Shown: positions 1-9,267, counted from the first letter of the stretch. The stretch: DNA of 64,000 nt from Pyrococcus sp. ST04 (GCF_000263735.1 NC_017946.1:165348-229347), one strand, 5' to 3'. Notes: generated by a model from the letters alone, not told the origin. Numbers and translations: made by a program.

Positions 1-415
1 GCTCCTTAGTCGTTATCTTTATCCCGCCCATTTTAGCTGAACCCATGAATGCGGGCCCGCCGAGAATTTTGGTTCCTTTGAATGGAGAAATAAATTTTGC
101 AACCTCTTCCACGCTACCTGGAACTGCAGAAAGATATTTTCCAGGAGTGTGGAGGCCTCCAATGAAAATTATTACATCAGCCTTCTCCAGTATCTCCCTT
201 ACTTTTGGGAAGTTTGGTGTTTTGTTCTTGGTTCTTATCCCTCCTTCTCCCTCAAAAGTGGCTCTTAGGTCATCTATGGTCAGATAAAATATGGATGTGT
301 CTTTCCTAGCTTTTTTTATTGCTCCATAAGCATACCTAGGGTATAGTCCAAGGTAGGGGGGAACTCCCAATCCAGCCGGCTCATCTGTATAGCCGTCTAT
401 TATTGCAACGATCAT
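1..415 (-). CDS. Radical SAM protein, COG1031-like (partial, N-terminal 138 residues)
   Basis: The reading frame is open to the left edge, so only the N-terminus is present. It begins MIVAIIDGYTDEPAGLGVPP, followed by PYLGLYPRYAYGAI, then TIDDLRATF and an IFIGGLHTPGKYL segment. This is the opening of the archaeal COG1031 family (radical SAM proteins with a C-terminal helix-hairpin-helix); the CxxxCxxC cluster motif would lie outside the window. The start is fixed by a 4-base ATGA overlap with the stop of the amidohydrolase gene upstream, which implies translational coupling. Substrate and reaction are unknown. The family assignment rests on recognising the N-terminal pattern only. Confidence 0.75.
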   Translation of the reverse strand, partial: MIVAIIDGYTDEPAGLGVPPYLGLYPRYAYGAIKKARKDTSIFYLTIDDLRATFEGEGGIRTKNKTPNFPKVREILEKADVIIFIGGLHTPGKYLSAVPGSVEEVAKFISPFKGTKILGGPAFMGSAKMGGIKITTKE

Positions 416-1164
416 AGCAACACCTTTGCGTTTTTGTAAAACACCCTCTCAATGGCATCTTTGTCGAGACCTGAGGTTAGGACTTTAGCTATTTCAACAA
501 CGGGGTGATGGCAAGGAAGATCTATTCCGAAAACAACCCTTTTAGGTGCAACTTCATAAGCCTGCCTTATCTTAGCTGGCATTGGCATTCCAGAAGTTTC
601 TAAAAATATATTCTCAAGGCCATTTGCAACTTCAATTGCCGCTTGGATGTAAAAAGCATTCCCATGACCCATATGAACCATGACCACCCTAACCTCTGGA
701 AACTTTTTGGCTAGTTCCCCTATTTGCCAGGGAAGTGAAGTCGGGGGGTGTCCGGAGTGTATCTGAACGTGGACGCTGAAGTCTTCTGCGATCTTCATTA
801 CCTCGTACACTCTGGGGTCGGTGGGAGAATACATGTGAAGCAAGGGGTGAAGTTTTATTCCCCTGAACTCATGCTTCTCTAAAAACTTCTTCATCTCCTC
901 AACCGAGGCTCTGCTTCTTGGGTTTACCCAGTATATCCCAATGAACTTGTCCTCATGCTCCTTAACTACATCAAGAATCTTCTCGTTGTCAATGTCGCTT
1001 ATTATTGCCTTCTCAATTCTATATGCATCCATTAAATCAATGAACTCTTCAGGAGTTATTGAAACGTTAAAGGGATAATCAAGTTCCTGTATATGGGAGT
1101 GAGCATCTATCTTTCTGAAGTCATCTCCTTCAAGTCTAATATCATTCCTCCACACGATGTTCAC
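412..1164 (-). CDS. Amidohydrolase-family (TIM-barrel) metal-dependent hydrolase
   Basis: This 250-residue protein has the layout of amidohydrolase-2 family enzymes. A metal-binding IDAHSHI motif lies near residue 20. It is followed by IKLHPLLHMYSPTD around 130, a VQIHSGHPP histidine strand around 155, VVMVHMGHG around 180, and the late acidic strand VVFGIDLPCHHP near 225. These are the usual metal and catalytic positions of the barrel. The natural substrate cannot be deduced; relatives act on aromatic carboxylates or cyclic amides. It is co-transcribed with, and overlaps by ATGA, the radical SAM gene downstream, so the two may act on one pathway. Family is secure, substrate unknown. Confidence 0.8.
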   Translation of the reverse strand: MNIVWRNDIRLEGDDFRKIDAHSHIQELDYPFNVSITPEEFIDLMDAYRIEKAIISDIDNEKILDVVKEHEDKFIGIYWVNPRSRASVEEMKKFLEKHEFRGIKLHPLLHMYSPTDPRVYEVMKIAEDFSVHVQIHSGHPPTSLPWQIGELAKKFPEVRVVMVHMGHGNAFYIQAAIEVANGLENIFLETSGMPMPAKIRQAYEVAPKRVVFGIDLPCHHPVVEIAKVLTSGLDKDAIERVFYKNAKVLL

Positions 1165-1235
1165 CAGAAGGGAGTTGGGCGTTTTGGGTTATAATTCTTC
1201 CATAAAAAGAGGATATATGAAAAGAAGTTAAGAAT

Positions 1236-3686
1236 TCAGAAGAGGTCCTCCTCTTCTTCCTCCTCAAAGAGTTGCTTCCTTGCTGCTTCTAGCATGAGCT
1301 TCCTCTCTTCCTGGGCGACTACCTGTCTTATGAGCTGTACTGCATCTGGGTTGGCTGAGATGCTGTCAATTCCAAGCCTAACGAGGATTCTTGCCATCTT
1401 TGGATCACTTCCTGCCTGTCCACAGATGCTGGTCTCAACTCCATACCTCTTACATACCTTAATGACATGCTTGATTAGCTTGAGTACGGCTGGGTGGGTC
1501 TCATCGTAGAGCTTTGCAACTCTCTCGTTGTCTCTGTCAATTGCGAGGGTGTACTGAGTTAGGTCGTTGGTACCGAAGCTGACGAAGTCAATGCCCTCCT
1601 TGATGAGATCCTCAATGATTATTGCCGCTGCTGGAACCTCGATCATGACACCCCATGCAACGTCCTTGTGTGGTTCAAGGCCAACGCTTCTTGCAATCTC
1701 CTTGGCCTTTCTGATCTGCTCTGGGTGGCTGACGAGTGGTAGCATGACACCAATGTTGTTGTATCCCTTCTCAACGACCTTCTTAATTGCCTTGAACTCG
1801 GCCCTGAGGAGCTCGGGCTGGTCAAGTCCTCTCCTAATACCTCTCCATCCAAGCATTGGGTTCCTCTCTTCTGGCTCGTCCTCTCCACCTGGCATCTCTC
1901 TGAACTCGTTGGTTGGAGCGTCAAGGGTTCTGTACCAAACTGGCCTTGGATAGAATGCTGCTGCAACCTTCTCTATGCCCTCTGCAAGCTTCTCTACAAG
2001 CTCTTCCTCCCTACCTTCCTTTATGAACTTGACCGGGTGCTGGCCAATGCTGAGGATCATGTGCTCAGCCCTTAAGAGACCAACACCATCAGCACCAGTT
2101 GCTGCTGCCCTCTCGGCAACCTCAGGCATTGAAACGTTGACCTTGACGAGTGTTCCAGTAACCAGGGGTGCTCCTGCAACAACGACCTTCTCCTCGGCCT
2201 TGGCCTCTTCCTTCTTCTTGACAAGGCTCTTTACAATGCCCTTGTAAACGAGACCTCTTGTACCGTCAACGGTAACGTACATTCCAGTCTTGAGCTTCTT
2301 GGTAGCCTCCTTTGTTCCAACGACAGCTGGAATACCGAGCTCTCTACTTACGATAGCAGCGTGGCTTGTTCTTCCACCCTCATCCGTGATGATTGCTGAA
2401 GCCCTCTTCATTGCTGGAACCATGTCCGGGTTGGTCATTGTTGTAACGAGGACATCGCCCTCCTTGACCTTGTCTATCTCACTTGCATCGAAGATAACAA
2501 CGACCCTACCTGCACCAATTCCTGGTGATGCACCGAGACCCTTGAGAATGACTTCAGCCTCTTCAACCTCCTCAACCTCTTCACCAGCGGCCTCTTCTTT
2601 GAGGGTCGTAACTGGTCTGCTCTGGACGATGTAGAGCTTACCGTCATCCTTGTCGTAAGCCCACTCAATGTCCTGTGGCCAGCCATAGTGCTCTTCAATC
2701 TTCTGACCCATCTTGGCGACCTCAATTATCTGCTCGTCTGTGAGCACCTGCTTCTCAACCCACTCTGGGCCAAGGTACTCTGCAACCTTCACCATAACGG
2801 TGCCCTTTCCTGTCTCTGGGTTCCTGACAACCATTACCTCCTTCTTTGCAATGACCTTCTCCTTGATCTTCCAAGTGCCCTTCTCGACTATGTACTCATC
2901 AGGTGTAACGGCACCGCTAACGACTGCCTCACCAAGTCCCCAGCTGGCGTTTATCATTATCTCATTCCTGTTGTTAGTTACTGGGTTTGCGGTGAACATG
3001 ACACCGCTCTTCTCGCTGTTGACCATCTTCTGGACGACTGCTGAGAGGTAAACCTTGCTGTGGTCGAATCCCTGCTTAGCCCTGTAGAAGGTTGCTCTTG
3101 CAGTCCAGAGTGAGGCCCAGCACTTCTTAACCTTGTCTATTACATCATCAGCGCCTAGAACGTCAAGGTAAGTCTCCTGCTGTCCTGCAAATGATGCCTC
3201 TGGAAGGTCTTCAGCGGTTGCTGATGATCTGACTGCAACATAAACTTCCTCCTGACCAAACCTCTGGCTTAGCTCCTTGTATGCCTGCTTTATCTCATCT
3301 GCAATCTCTGCAGGCATCTCAAGGGCCTTTATCAGCTCTCTAATTGCCTCAGTGTTCTCTTGGAGCTGCTTTGAGTCATCAACGTTGGTTCTGCTGATTA
3401 TATCCATAATCCACTCTTGAAGTGGCCTTGGCTCATCAGGTGCCTGTGCGAGAACCTCAGCTATGGTTCCCTTGTTGGCCTTCTCCCCGAGAATCTTCTT
3501 AACGTCTTCCTTGGAAACTTTAACGTTTTCAACGAAGTACTTATATGCCTCAGCGGTTACACAGAAGCCTGGTGGAACAGGGATTCCAGCCCTTGTCATT
3601 TCACCAAGGTTTGCTCCCTTACCACCAACAAGAGGTACGTCCTCTTTACTGAGCTCCTCAAACCACTTTATGAACTTGTACGCCAT
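1236..3686 (-). CDS. ppsA: Phosphoenolpyruvate synthase (pyruvate, water dikinase)
   Basis: At 816 residues this is full length for archaeal PEP synthase, which interconverts pyruvate + ATP + water and PEP + AMP + phosphate at the base of gluconeogenesis. Three domains are visible. The N-terminal ATP-grasp part starts at VGGKGANLGEMTRAG (about residue 20) and contains VAVRSSATAEDLP. The swivelling phosphohistidine domain has GGRTSHAAIVSRE, with catalytic His at residue 442. The C-terminal PEP-binding barrel contains GADGVGLLRAEHM and SICGQAGSDPKMA. The protein ends in a run of glutamates followed by DLF. A good GGAGGTG ribosome site precedes the ATG. A glycolytic-motif-like palindrome lies in the promoter (separate entry). 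Confidence 0.97.
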   Translation of the reverse strand: MAYKFIKWFEELSKEDVPLVGGKGANLGEMTRAGIPVPPGFCVTAEAYKYFVENVKVSKEDVKKILGEKANKGTIAEVLAQAPDEPRPLQEWIMDIISRTNVDDSKQLQENTEAIRELIKALEMPAEIADEIKQAYKELSQRFGQEEVYVAVRSSATAEDLPEASFAGQQETYLDVLGADDVIDKVKKCWASLWTARATFYRAKQGFDHSKVYLSAVVQKMVNSEKSGVMFTANPVTNNRNEIMINASWGLGEAVVSGAVTPDEYIVEKGTWKIKEKVIAKKEVMVVRNPETGKGTVMVKVAEYLGPEWVEKQVLTDEQIIEVAKMGQKIEEHYGWPQDIEWAYDKDDGKLYIVQSRPVTTLKEEAAGEEVEEVEEAEVILKGLGASPGIGAGRVVVIFDASEIDKVKEGDVLVTTMTNPDMVPAMKRASAIITDEGGRTSHAAIVSRELGIPAVVGTKEATKKLKTGMYVTVDGTRGLVYKGIVKSLVKKKEEAKAEEKVVVAGAPLVTGTLVKVNVSMPEVAERAAATGADGVGLLRAEHMILSIGQHPVKFIKEGREEELVEKLAEGIEKVAAAFYPRPVWYRTLDAPTNEFREMPGGEDEPEERNPMLGWRGIRRGLDQPELLRAEFKAIKKVVEKGYNNIGVMLPLVSHPEQIRKAKEIARSVGLEPHKDVAWGVMIEVPAAAIIIEDLIKEGIDFVSFGTNDLTQYTLAIDRDNERVAKLYDETHPAVLKLIKHVIKVCKRYGVETSICGQAGSDPKMARILVRLGIDSISANPDAVQLIRQVVAQEERKLMLEAARKQLFEEEEEEDLF

Positions 3687-3706
3687 TTCCGTTCACCTCC
3701 AGTCTA

Positions 3707-3748
3707 AAATAACCGAGAGTGATAAAGGAAGAACGTATTTAAAATTAA
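3707..3748 (-). promoter_or_regulatory. ppsA promoter with TGM-like operator
   Basis: Read on the minus strand, a TATA-like TTTAAATA (3738-3747) is followed about 25 bases later by TATCAC-N5-GTTATT (3708-3724). The Thermococcales glycolytic motif bound by TrmBL1/Tgr is TATCAC-N5-GTGATA, so the first half is perfect and the second has two mismatches. It would overlap the transcription start. Position relative to TATA decides repression versus activation in this system. The site is an inference from consensus. Confidence 0.5.
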
Positions 3749-3862
3749 CGTGAATTCATTAGAGGTTTAATGTCCAATTTTGTCAATTAGACTTATAATG
3801 TTCATCTAACTTGACAAGATCGCAATTGAAAGCTCACTTTACTCGAAATATCTCCCCCAAGA

Positions 3863-4915
3863 TTAGGAGGTATCTTTGGACGCTTGAGACAAAAAAATCG
3901 AGCTTAAGTATGGAAGAAGGAATATTGCACTCAACTTCGGCACATCTAGGCCAACTTCAATACATATTGTGAGCACCGTGAGCATGAAGACATGAGCCCA
4001 TTTCACCTTCCTAACGCTCCTCACTGCTAACCCAAGAAGAAATCCTTCCAAGATACCAAACATCCCAAAATCAACGACAGGTTGGCCGAATATAGAGTAG
4101 GTGTATCTTGATGTTCCTCCAAATATTTTTGCAATTTCATAACCCGGAACGATATTCTTCAGAATAAGTCTAGTTCCCCAAGGCATAGAAATTTGAAACA
4201 GATGCTCGTAAACGGAGTATGTAAAGGCCGGCCTCTCAAGGAGAACCTCCATCCCAAGTAGTTTCCCTGAGATCTTCATCTCCGCAAAGCTTCTAACTAG
4301 AAACGCAAGCAATAAACCCATCCCTCCAACAATAACCTCCTCTCTCCTAAACTTTGGGAACTTTGAATAGAAATACGATAAGAAGGCGAGCATTGCGACA
4401 GTTCTAAATGTAGAGATCCCAGATATTAATACTCCCACTCCTAGGAGAACTAAGGAAGGATTGAGCGAAATTGCCAAAGCGTTTACATAACCAGCTATGA
4501 CGTAAGATATCGCAATTGGCTCAACTCTTTCTTTTGGAGATATTATCGGTAATACTCCATCTAGGATTGGAATAAGTGAAAATACAATTATCAAAGAGAT
4601 AGCCGTAATGAATAGAAATCGCTTCTTGTATTTGACAAATCTTTCGAAGCCAAGCATTATGATAATTAGCAATGACAAGGAAAGTAACCAATATTTTCCG
4701 AGAAATATTCCCAACGCAAAAGTCAGAATCAACCAAGTATGCCTATTAACCCTTAGTCTAATTTCCATTCCAAGCATCATCATAAGTAAAAATAGGAGCG
4801 CATAGGCGAGTGGACCAAAGAGAGGAGGATCGTGAAAATAAATAATTTTTCCAAGTATTGCCAATCCAACAAAAATCAGGTTAAATCCAAGGAATAATTT
4901 TTCTAACACTAACAT
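3863..4915 (-). CDS. Polytopic membrane protein, oligosaccharide polymerase (Wzy)-like
   Basis: About 350 residues with roughly ten hydrophobic helices. The start at MLVLEKLFLGFN is chosen because a GGAGGGAG ribosome site lies just before it; the longer frame would run further into the upstream gene. Near the C-terminus, after a loop of about 50 residues, comes VVDFGMFGILEGFLLGLA. This resembles the (Y/F)-x-DFG-x-x-G-x-x-x-G-x-x-LG segment of O-antigen and oligosaccharide repeat-unit polymerases. The upstream neighbour has the same motif, so the two are probably paralogues acting on a cell-surface or secreted polysaccharide. The polymerase role is inference; membrane topology is clear. Confidence 0.55.
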   Translation of the reverse strand: MLVLEKLFLGFNLIFVGLAILGKIIYFHDPPLFGPLAYALLFLLMMMLGMEIRLRVNRHTWLILTFALGIFLGKYWLLSLSLLIIIMLGFERFVKYKKRFLFITAISLIIVFSLIPILDGVLPIISPKERVEPIAISYVIAGYVNALAISLNPSLVLLGVGVLISGISTFRTVAMLAFLSYFYSKFPKFRREEVIVGGMGLLLAFLVRSFAEMKISGKLLGMEVLLERPAFTYSVYEHLFQISMPWGTRLILKNIVPGYEIAKIFGGTSRYTYSIFGQPVVDFGMFGILEGFLLGLAVRSVRKVKWAHVFMLTVLTICIEVGLDVPKLSAIFLLPYLSSIFLSQASKDTS

Positions 4916-5861
4916 TCTTCTCCCTCCAGAATACAAGGATCCCTAGGAGGAAGAGGACATAAACTGGAAGGTCGAGAAGACCTGTCTCAACTCCAACAAT
5001 GCCATACGCTAGTGTTGAGTAGTACAAGGTTCTTCCAAGGTTTGAGTGAACGTTCTCAAGGAGTCCATAATAAAAGCCCAATAGTAGCATCTCTAAACCC
5101 GCTAACATTCCAAAGTCCAAATACATTCCTCCAATCAAAGTTGCCGTTGTCGTTACATCATGAACACCCAAATATCTTGATATCATCATCCTCGGACCAA
5201 ATCCCCCCCACAAATATGATGTTATACCTGCCATCTGAAGTTTTCCCTTGTAAAATCCCAAAAGACTACACCTTTTTACTATTACATCGAGAACAGAAGT
5301 CGTCCCCTGAACCCTAACAAGGAAGTTAAGTCCTGTTCTAACAAAGGACAATGCCAAGAATGCAATAACGCCTAGAGTTAGTACTAAGACAACATTTCTC
5401 TTTTCGAGCTTTTGAAGATACACAAGAGATATCGCTATTACAGAGACAAGAACAGGAGTCCTATAGGCATATAGAGAAATTATCACCGGATACAGCAATC
5501 CAAGTTTTCGACCATTAAGTAGTAAATAAACGGAAGAAGGAACCCCTAGAAGATAAGTCAACATTGTTAGTTTTGGATTTAACATACTCCTTATGCTTGG
5601 GTTTAGTAGAGGCACCGAGCCAATTTTCAAAATTTGCACGAGAATTATAACTCCAGCAATAAATAAGCCCAGATATCCAAGTCTAACATCATCCCCCATA
5701 CTAATAGATCCTAGGTTCCCTCCAATTCTTGTTCCCCTCGAATAACCATAGATATAGAGCAGAGAAAAAAGAACAACTACCCCTATAGTCTTTACCCTTG
5801 CTAATCCAATTGTAACAAAACTAACTAACATTATTGGAATTATGAGAGGAAGACCTCTCAT
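4881..5861 (-). CDS. Polytopic membrane protein, oligosaccharide polymerase (Wzy)-like paralogue
   Basis: A 326-residue protein made almost entirely of membrane helices, starting [20 protein letters not shown]. Its C-terminal third has TTTATLIGGMYLDFGMLAGL followed by EMLLLGFYYGLL, matching the DFGM-x-G segment in the next gene, and a short cytoplasmic end with WREKNVSVRK. The gene overlaps its upstream neighbour by ATGA and its downstream neighbour by about 35 bases, so the three genes form one operon. Family membership (oligosaccharide repeat-unit polymerase superfamily) is inferred from topology and this motif. No glycosyltransferase or flippase gene is adjacent. Confidence 0.55.
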   Translation of the reverse strand: MRGLPLIIPIMLVSFVTIGLARVKTIGVVVLFSLLYIYGYSRGTRIGGNLGSISMGDDVRLGYLGLFIAGVIILVQILKIGSVPLLNPSIRSMLNPKLTMLTYLLGVPSSVYLLLNGRKLGLLYPVIISLYAYRTPVLVSVIAISLVYLQKLEKRNVVLVLTLGVIAFLALSFVRTGLNFLVRVQGTTSVLDVIVKRCSLLGFYKGKLQMAGITSYLWGGFGPRMMISRYLGVHDVTTTATLIGGMYLDFGMLAGLEMLLLGFYYGLLENVHSNLGRTLYYSTLAYGIVGVETGLLDLPVYVLFLLGILVFWREKNVSVRKIIPWI

Positions 5862-6553
5862 TTAGATCTCACCTCAACGATCTTAAGAGGTAAAGTCCTT
5901 TCCTCGGAATTTACTATCAAGAGCCCATAGAAGAAAACCCTCTTCCCCCTAAGCCCCTCTTTCAGAATATCTATTGGAACCATGTTAGCTACTAAAATAG
6001 CATTGTTTCCGTATATCCCCTTAATCGTCAATGAACCAAAAGTAGTATAATCTGCCTCGTACTTAAGCTTTCCAATATCTATCAGGCTAATATTTTCAAC
6101 ATAAATTGTTCCGCTAAATCTCTCAGAGTATACTCCCAAACCTTTCTTTTCATATTTCCCAAAGGCACTAAATCCCTCCCCCTCAGTTGGAGGCACCTCA
6201 TACACATAAACTCTCCCTCGCACAATTACCTCTATATGCTTAGCTTTGACTTCCTCTTTACTAGCCGACGGCCCTCCAATAGTCACTCTACTCCCATTAA
6301 CTATTGCTATTATGGTAGAACCCCTAGCAGCAAACACTTCCCCCTCAAGAATCTTCCCATCAACAGATTCAACCCTAACAGTAACGTTAAAACCCTTAGA
6401 AAGCCAGTTCATAGCATCGTTCGCGGCCTCGTATATCTCACCACCCTGATAATGTTTGACCTTTATAGTTAGCAAAACGCCGAATAAACCTATTATGATC
6501 ACGAGCAGGGCCACAATTTTTACTTTCTTTTCCACCAAAAACACCCCTAACAT
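5858..6553 (-). CDS. Membrane-anchored protein of unknown function, first gene of polysaccharide-like operon
   Basis: The protein has one N-terminal membrane helix ([20 protein letters not shown]) followed by about 190 residues rich in beta strands, which should lie outside the cell. Repeated short strands such as [16 protein letters not shown] and [10 protein letters not shown] suggest an OB-like or sandwich fold, but I do not recognise the family. The start is uncertain: ATG at 6553 is used here, but the TATA box shared with queC would place the transcript start close to it. GTG codons at 6544 or 6535 are therefore also possible. It couples by ATGA to the first membrane protein of the operon. 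Confidence 0.6.
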   Translation of the reverse strand: MLGVFLVEKKVKIVALLVIIIGLFGVLLTIKVKHYQGGEIYEAANDAMNWLSKGFNVTVRVESVDGKILEGEVFAARGSTIIAIVNGSRVTIGGPSASKEEVKAKHIEVIVRGRVYVYEVPPTEGEGFSAFGKYEKKGLGVYSERFSGTIYVENISLIDIGKLKYEADYTTFGSLTIKGIYGNNAILVANMVPIDILKEGLRGKRVFFYGLLIVNSEERTLPLKIVEVRSK

Positions 6554-6567
6554 TGGTGAGGCTAAGG

Positions 6568-6576
6568 TATATAAAA
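6568..6576. promoter_or_regulatory. Bidirectional TATA box between queC and the polysaccharide-like operon
   Basis: TATATAAAA lies 26 bases before the queC ATG and, read on the other strand as TTTTATATA, about 19 bases before the ATG of the divergent gene. Only 44 bases separate the two start codons and no second TATA-like sequence is present, so both genes appear to share one TATA element. queC would then be leaderless. Confidence 0.6.
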
Positions 6577-6597
6577 CTCCCTCCCTATCCAAAAACC

Positions 6598-7317
6598 ATG
6601 AAGAGAGCTGTGGTGTTATTCTCAGGAGGACTTGACAGCACGGCGAGCTTATATTGGGCAAAAAAGAACTATGATGAAGTAATAATGCTCACAATAAACT
6701 ATGGAAGCAATGAAGAGAAAGTAACGAACAGAGTTGCAGAATTCTTCTCAAAAGAACTGCAAGTTCCCCTAAAGATAGTTAAGCTTAACTTCCTTGAAGA
6801 ATTTTCTAAACTAAGAGGAACAACACTTGTCGGAGGGGAAACACCAAAAGTAACAGCAAAAGACCTAGAGAAGGTAGAAGTTGCCAGGGAGACTGCAAAA
6901 AGTGTCTGGGTGCCAGCTAGAAATCTAGTCCTAATATCCGTGGCGGCCTCCCTACTTGATGCTCTTGGAGGAGGAGATATAATAGTAGGGTTTAATGCAG
7001 AAGAAGGAGAGACATTCCCCGACAACACGAAAGAATTCGTGGAAAGGGTAAATGAGGCACTAAAACTTGCGACACTTAATCCAGTAAAAGTCGTCGCTCC
7101 CTTAATAAACTTAGACAAAAAGGGAATAGCAAAACTCCTTAAAGAGCTAGACGCCAAATACGAGTACTCGAACTCATGCTACATGCCTAAGGGATTCACA
7201 GAGGATGGAAAGCCAATACACTGTGGCGAATGCGAGAGCTGTGTGAGAAGGCACAGAGGGCTAATCGAAGGAATAGGAGAAGATAGGACAGTTTACCTAA
7301 AAGTTCCAGAGATTTAG
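6598..7317 (+). CDS. queC: 7-cyano-7-deazaguanine (preQ0) synthase
   Basis: A 239-residue PP-loop enzyme. [14 protein letters not shown] at residues 7-20 is the ATP-pyrophosphatase loop. The C-terminal cysteines (YSNSCYMP, then CGECESC) form the zinc site typical of QueC. In archaea preQ0 is inserted into tRNA position 15 and converted to archaeosine; a likely ArcS is encoded at 53993-55702 in this window. The short start is chosen because the TATA box lies 26 bases upstream, giving a leaderless mRNA, and a longer frame would run through that TATA box. The 3' end overlaps the convergent pheA by 4 bases. Confidence 0.92.
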   Translation: MKRAVVLFSGGLDSTASLYWAKKNYDEVIMLTINYGSNEEKVTNRVAEFFSKELQVPLKIVKLNFLEEFSKLRGTTLVGGETPKVTAKDLEKVEVARETAKSVWVPARNLVLISVAASLLDALGGGDIIVGFNAEEGETFPDNTKEFVERVNEALKLATLNPVKVVAPLINLDKKGIAKLLKELDAKYEYSNSCYMPKGFTEDGKPIHCGECESCVRRHRGLIEGIGEDRTVYLKVPEI

Positions 7318-8120
7318 AGCTCTACGACACAATAACTTCCCAGATGTTTTATAAAAGATGCATGTTTCTCAAGATCCCTCAACAGCTCGTCCTCATTTGG
7401 ATAGAAGTCGTAATCAATGTAGAAGTAGTAGAGGCCAAGATCCTTCTTTGAAGGCCTCGACTCTATCCTGGTTAAGTTTATATTTCTCCTGGCAAATTCT
7501 CCAAGGGCCCTATATAACGATCCCGGCTTGTTCTCCTTAAGCTCGACTATTATAGAGGATTTTGAAGGATTACATTCTAGCGGGTTCTCAAAGGTGGAAG
7601 GGCCTATCATAATGAACCTAGTCTTGTTGTTCCTGTAGTCCTGAATATCCTCGGCCAGAACAGGAACGTTGTACCTCAAAGCGGCCTCTCTAGGACCTAT
7701 AGCAGCAATTCTAGGGTCTTTGAGCTCAGAAACTATTTTGACTGCAGTAGAAGTGCTCTCAACACTCTCAACCTCCCAACCCCTCTCCCTTATAAACCTC
7801 CTACACTGGGCCAATGCCTGCGGGTGGGAGATTACCTTCTTGATCCTTGCCATATCATAGCCAATCAGGCAATGCCTCACCTCAATGCTAACCTCTCCAA
7901 ATATTCTAACCGGGTACTCCAAAAGAAGATCCATGGTAAGTGTAACTGATCCCTCGATTGAGTTCTCAACCGGAACAACACCGTAATTGCCGAGGGAAAC
8001 CATCTCGAAAACATCGTATATAGAAGGGAGGAGCACTACCTTACTGCTAAGGAGAGAAGAGAAAACCTTCGCTGCCTTCTCGCTATAACTACCCTCCGGA
8101 CCAAGGGTGTATATCATCAT
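7314..8120 (-). CDS. pheA: Prephenate dehydratase
   Basis: A 268-residue monofunctional prephenate dehydratase, forming phenylpyruvate for phenylalanine synthesis. Diagnostic segments are [15 protein letters not shown] at the N-terminus, [18 protein letters not shown] around residue 55-75, and the catalytic [11 protein letters not shown] region followed by [12 protein letters not shown]-terminal ACT regulatory domain contains [20 protein letters not shown] followed by RIESRPSK, the classical phenylalanine-binding ESRP motif. Feedback inhibition by phenylalanine is therefore expected. No other aromatic pathway genes are adjacent. Confidence 0.95.
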   Translation of the reverse strand: MMIYTLGPEGSYSEKAAKVFSSLLSSKVVLLPSIYDVFEMVSLGNYGVVPVENSIEGSVTLTMDLLLEYPVRIFGEVSIEVRHCLIGYDMARIKKVISHPQALAQCRRFIRERGWEVESVESTSTAVKIVSELKDPRIAAIGPREAALRYNVPVLAEDIQDYRNNKTRFIMIGPSTFENPLECNPSKSSIIVELKENKPGSLYRALGEFARRNINLTRIESRPSKKDLGLYYFYIDYDFYPNEDELLRDLEKHASFIKHLGSYCVVEL

Positions 8121-8168
8121 CCCGCCCTCACAGCCCTAAAATTAAAAGATTTGGACAGCCTAACCTGG

Positions 8169-8900
8169 CTAATCCCTGATTATAATTTCAATCCTCCTGC
8201 CCTCTCTATATCCTTTCATAGCCGAGAGCATGCCCTTTATAGTCTTTTCAACAAGCTCCTGAACCCAGTCCTTAAGTGGAAGAACTTGCCCATCAATTTT
8301 CACAGTAACCTTTGGCTTAGAACTCAAAACAACACAGTCCTTTATCGTCTTCTCCCCCCTAACTATTAACTTTGCCATCTCCGCACAGTTGAAGCCACAG
8401 AGCCCACAATCTATGTTGGGCAACATAAAACCCCTTTTCTCCACAATCTCCGCCAGCTTTTCAGGTTCTTTGGTAGCATCAATAACTGGAAGACCCTCGA
8501 TCTCCCTAATTCCCGACGATGCTATTACACCGCTCACGGCTATTCCCAGACCATCATTAAGCTCCCTAACCTCACTCTCCTCTCTAGCACAAATAACCTT
8601 AGGAACATGCTTTATTGACTTAAACCCCTCAAGAAGGAATATATCTGCAGAGACCATGGAGAAGAGGGCATTTATGTCTTTAGCCCTGAATAGCAGAGCG
8701 TCGGTATCGTGGGCATGAACGAGAACTGCATCCGCAACCCTTGAAAACCTCCAAGTGTCAGAACCTTCCCTATCGAAATCCACATGCATACTCTTAACTA
8801 TCACAACCCTATATCCCTTCTCCTTCAGAATCCTGGCAACTTTCTCTATCGTTGTAGTTTTTCCGCTCTTCTTGTAGCCAACGAAGGCAACTGCCTTCAC
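8169..8900 (-). CDS. mobB: MobB-like GTP-binding protein with C-terminal cysteine motif
   Basis: The 243-residue protein opens with AFVGYKKSGKTTTIEKVARI, the P-loop of MobB (molybdopterin guanine dinucleotide synthesis). It continues with VVIVKSMHVDFDREGSDTWR and FLLEGFKSIKHVPKVI, typical of the family. Beyond residue 150 it has an extra domain with DCGLCGFNCAEMAKLI, a spacing that could bind an iron-sulfur cluster or metal. Cofactor chemistry (molybdenum or tungsten pterin) is the family role; tungstopterin enzymes are known in Thermococcales. Its job here is inferred from family. It lies 11 bases downstream of the LSm-like gene. Confidence 0.82.
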   Translation of the reverse strand: MKAVAFVGYKKSGKTTTIEKVARILKEKGYRVVIVKSMHVDFDREGSDTWRFSRVADAVLVHAHDTDALLFRAKDINALFSMVSADIFLLEGFKSIKHVPKVICAREESEVRELNDGLGIAVSGVIASSGIREIEGLPVIDATKEPEKLAEIVEKRGFMLPNIDCGLCGFNCAEMAKLIVRGEKTIKDCVVLSSKPKVTVKIDGQVLPLKDWVQELVEKTIKGMLSAMKGYREGRRIEIIIRD

Positions 8901-8911
8901 TCACACCACCC

Positions 8912-9148
8912 CTATTCAAGGAGCATGACCCAACTAACATCATCCAATGAAACGAGCATGGCCTTGCCCCTATTACCCACAACATCCACAACGTTCCTGA
9001 GAAGCATTACCTCACCATCAAAATCCTCCAGGATTCCCGTAAAAGAATGCTCGCTACCAACAGTTATAGCAACCCTGCGACCCCTCCATTCATTGAGAAC
9101 TTTTTCAAGTAAGCTCTCCACTTCACCCACCCCCACTTCACATAGCAA
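8912..9148 (-). CDS. Small LSm-like protein
   Basis: A 78-residue protein whose core (RRVAITVGSEHSFTGILEDF, then DGEVMLLRNVVDV) follows the Sm1 pattern of a five-strand barrel. RGKAMLVSLDDVSWVMLLE resembles Sm2, but the usual IRG(D/N) is replaced by VSLDD. It may bind RNA or may be a divergent Sm fold that does not. Start codon choice between ATG (9148) and an internal GTG is not decided. It is cotranscribed with mobB, a pairing whose meaning is unknown. Confidence 0.65.
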   Translation of the reverse strand: MLCEVGVGEVESLLEKVLNEWRGRRVAITVGSEHSFTGILEDFDGEVMLLRNVVDVVGNRGKAMLVSLDDVSWVMLLE

Positions 9149-9228
9149 CTATAATTTAAATTTAAACATGATGCCCATCACAGATTTATTGTCACAAAGG
9201 CAAATGAAAGACAAATCCATTGACAAAA

Positions 9229-9264
9229 GCTTTTAAGCAAAAATCCTATTCACCTTAGGTGATA
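9229..9264 (+). promoter_or_regulatory. fba promoter with TGM-like operator overlapping the ribosome site
   Basis: A TATA-like CTTTTAAGC (9229-9237) is followed by ATTCAC-N5-GTGATA (9248-9264). The right half equals the Thermococcales glycolytic motif perfectly and the left half differs at two bases. The palindrome (TTCACCTTAGGTGA) overlaps the ribosome binding site, so repressor binding downstream of TATA is plausible. TrmBL1 control of glycolytic genes is established in Pyrococcus and Thermococcus; this individual site is inferred. Confidence 0.55.
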
Positions 9265-9267
9265 CAT

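Noticed and set aside
3417-3753. Plus-strand frames of about 96 codons across the ppsA start
   Set aside because: They are complementary to the strongly supported ppsA coding sequence and have no ribosome site or protein-like composition.
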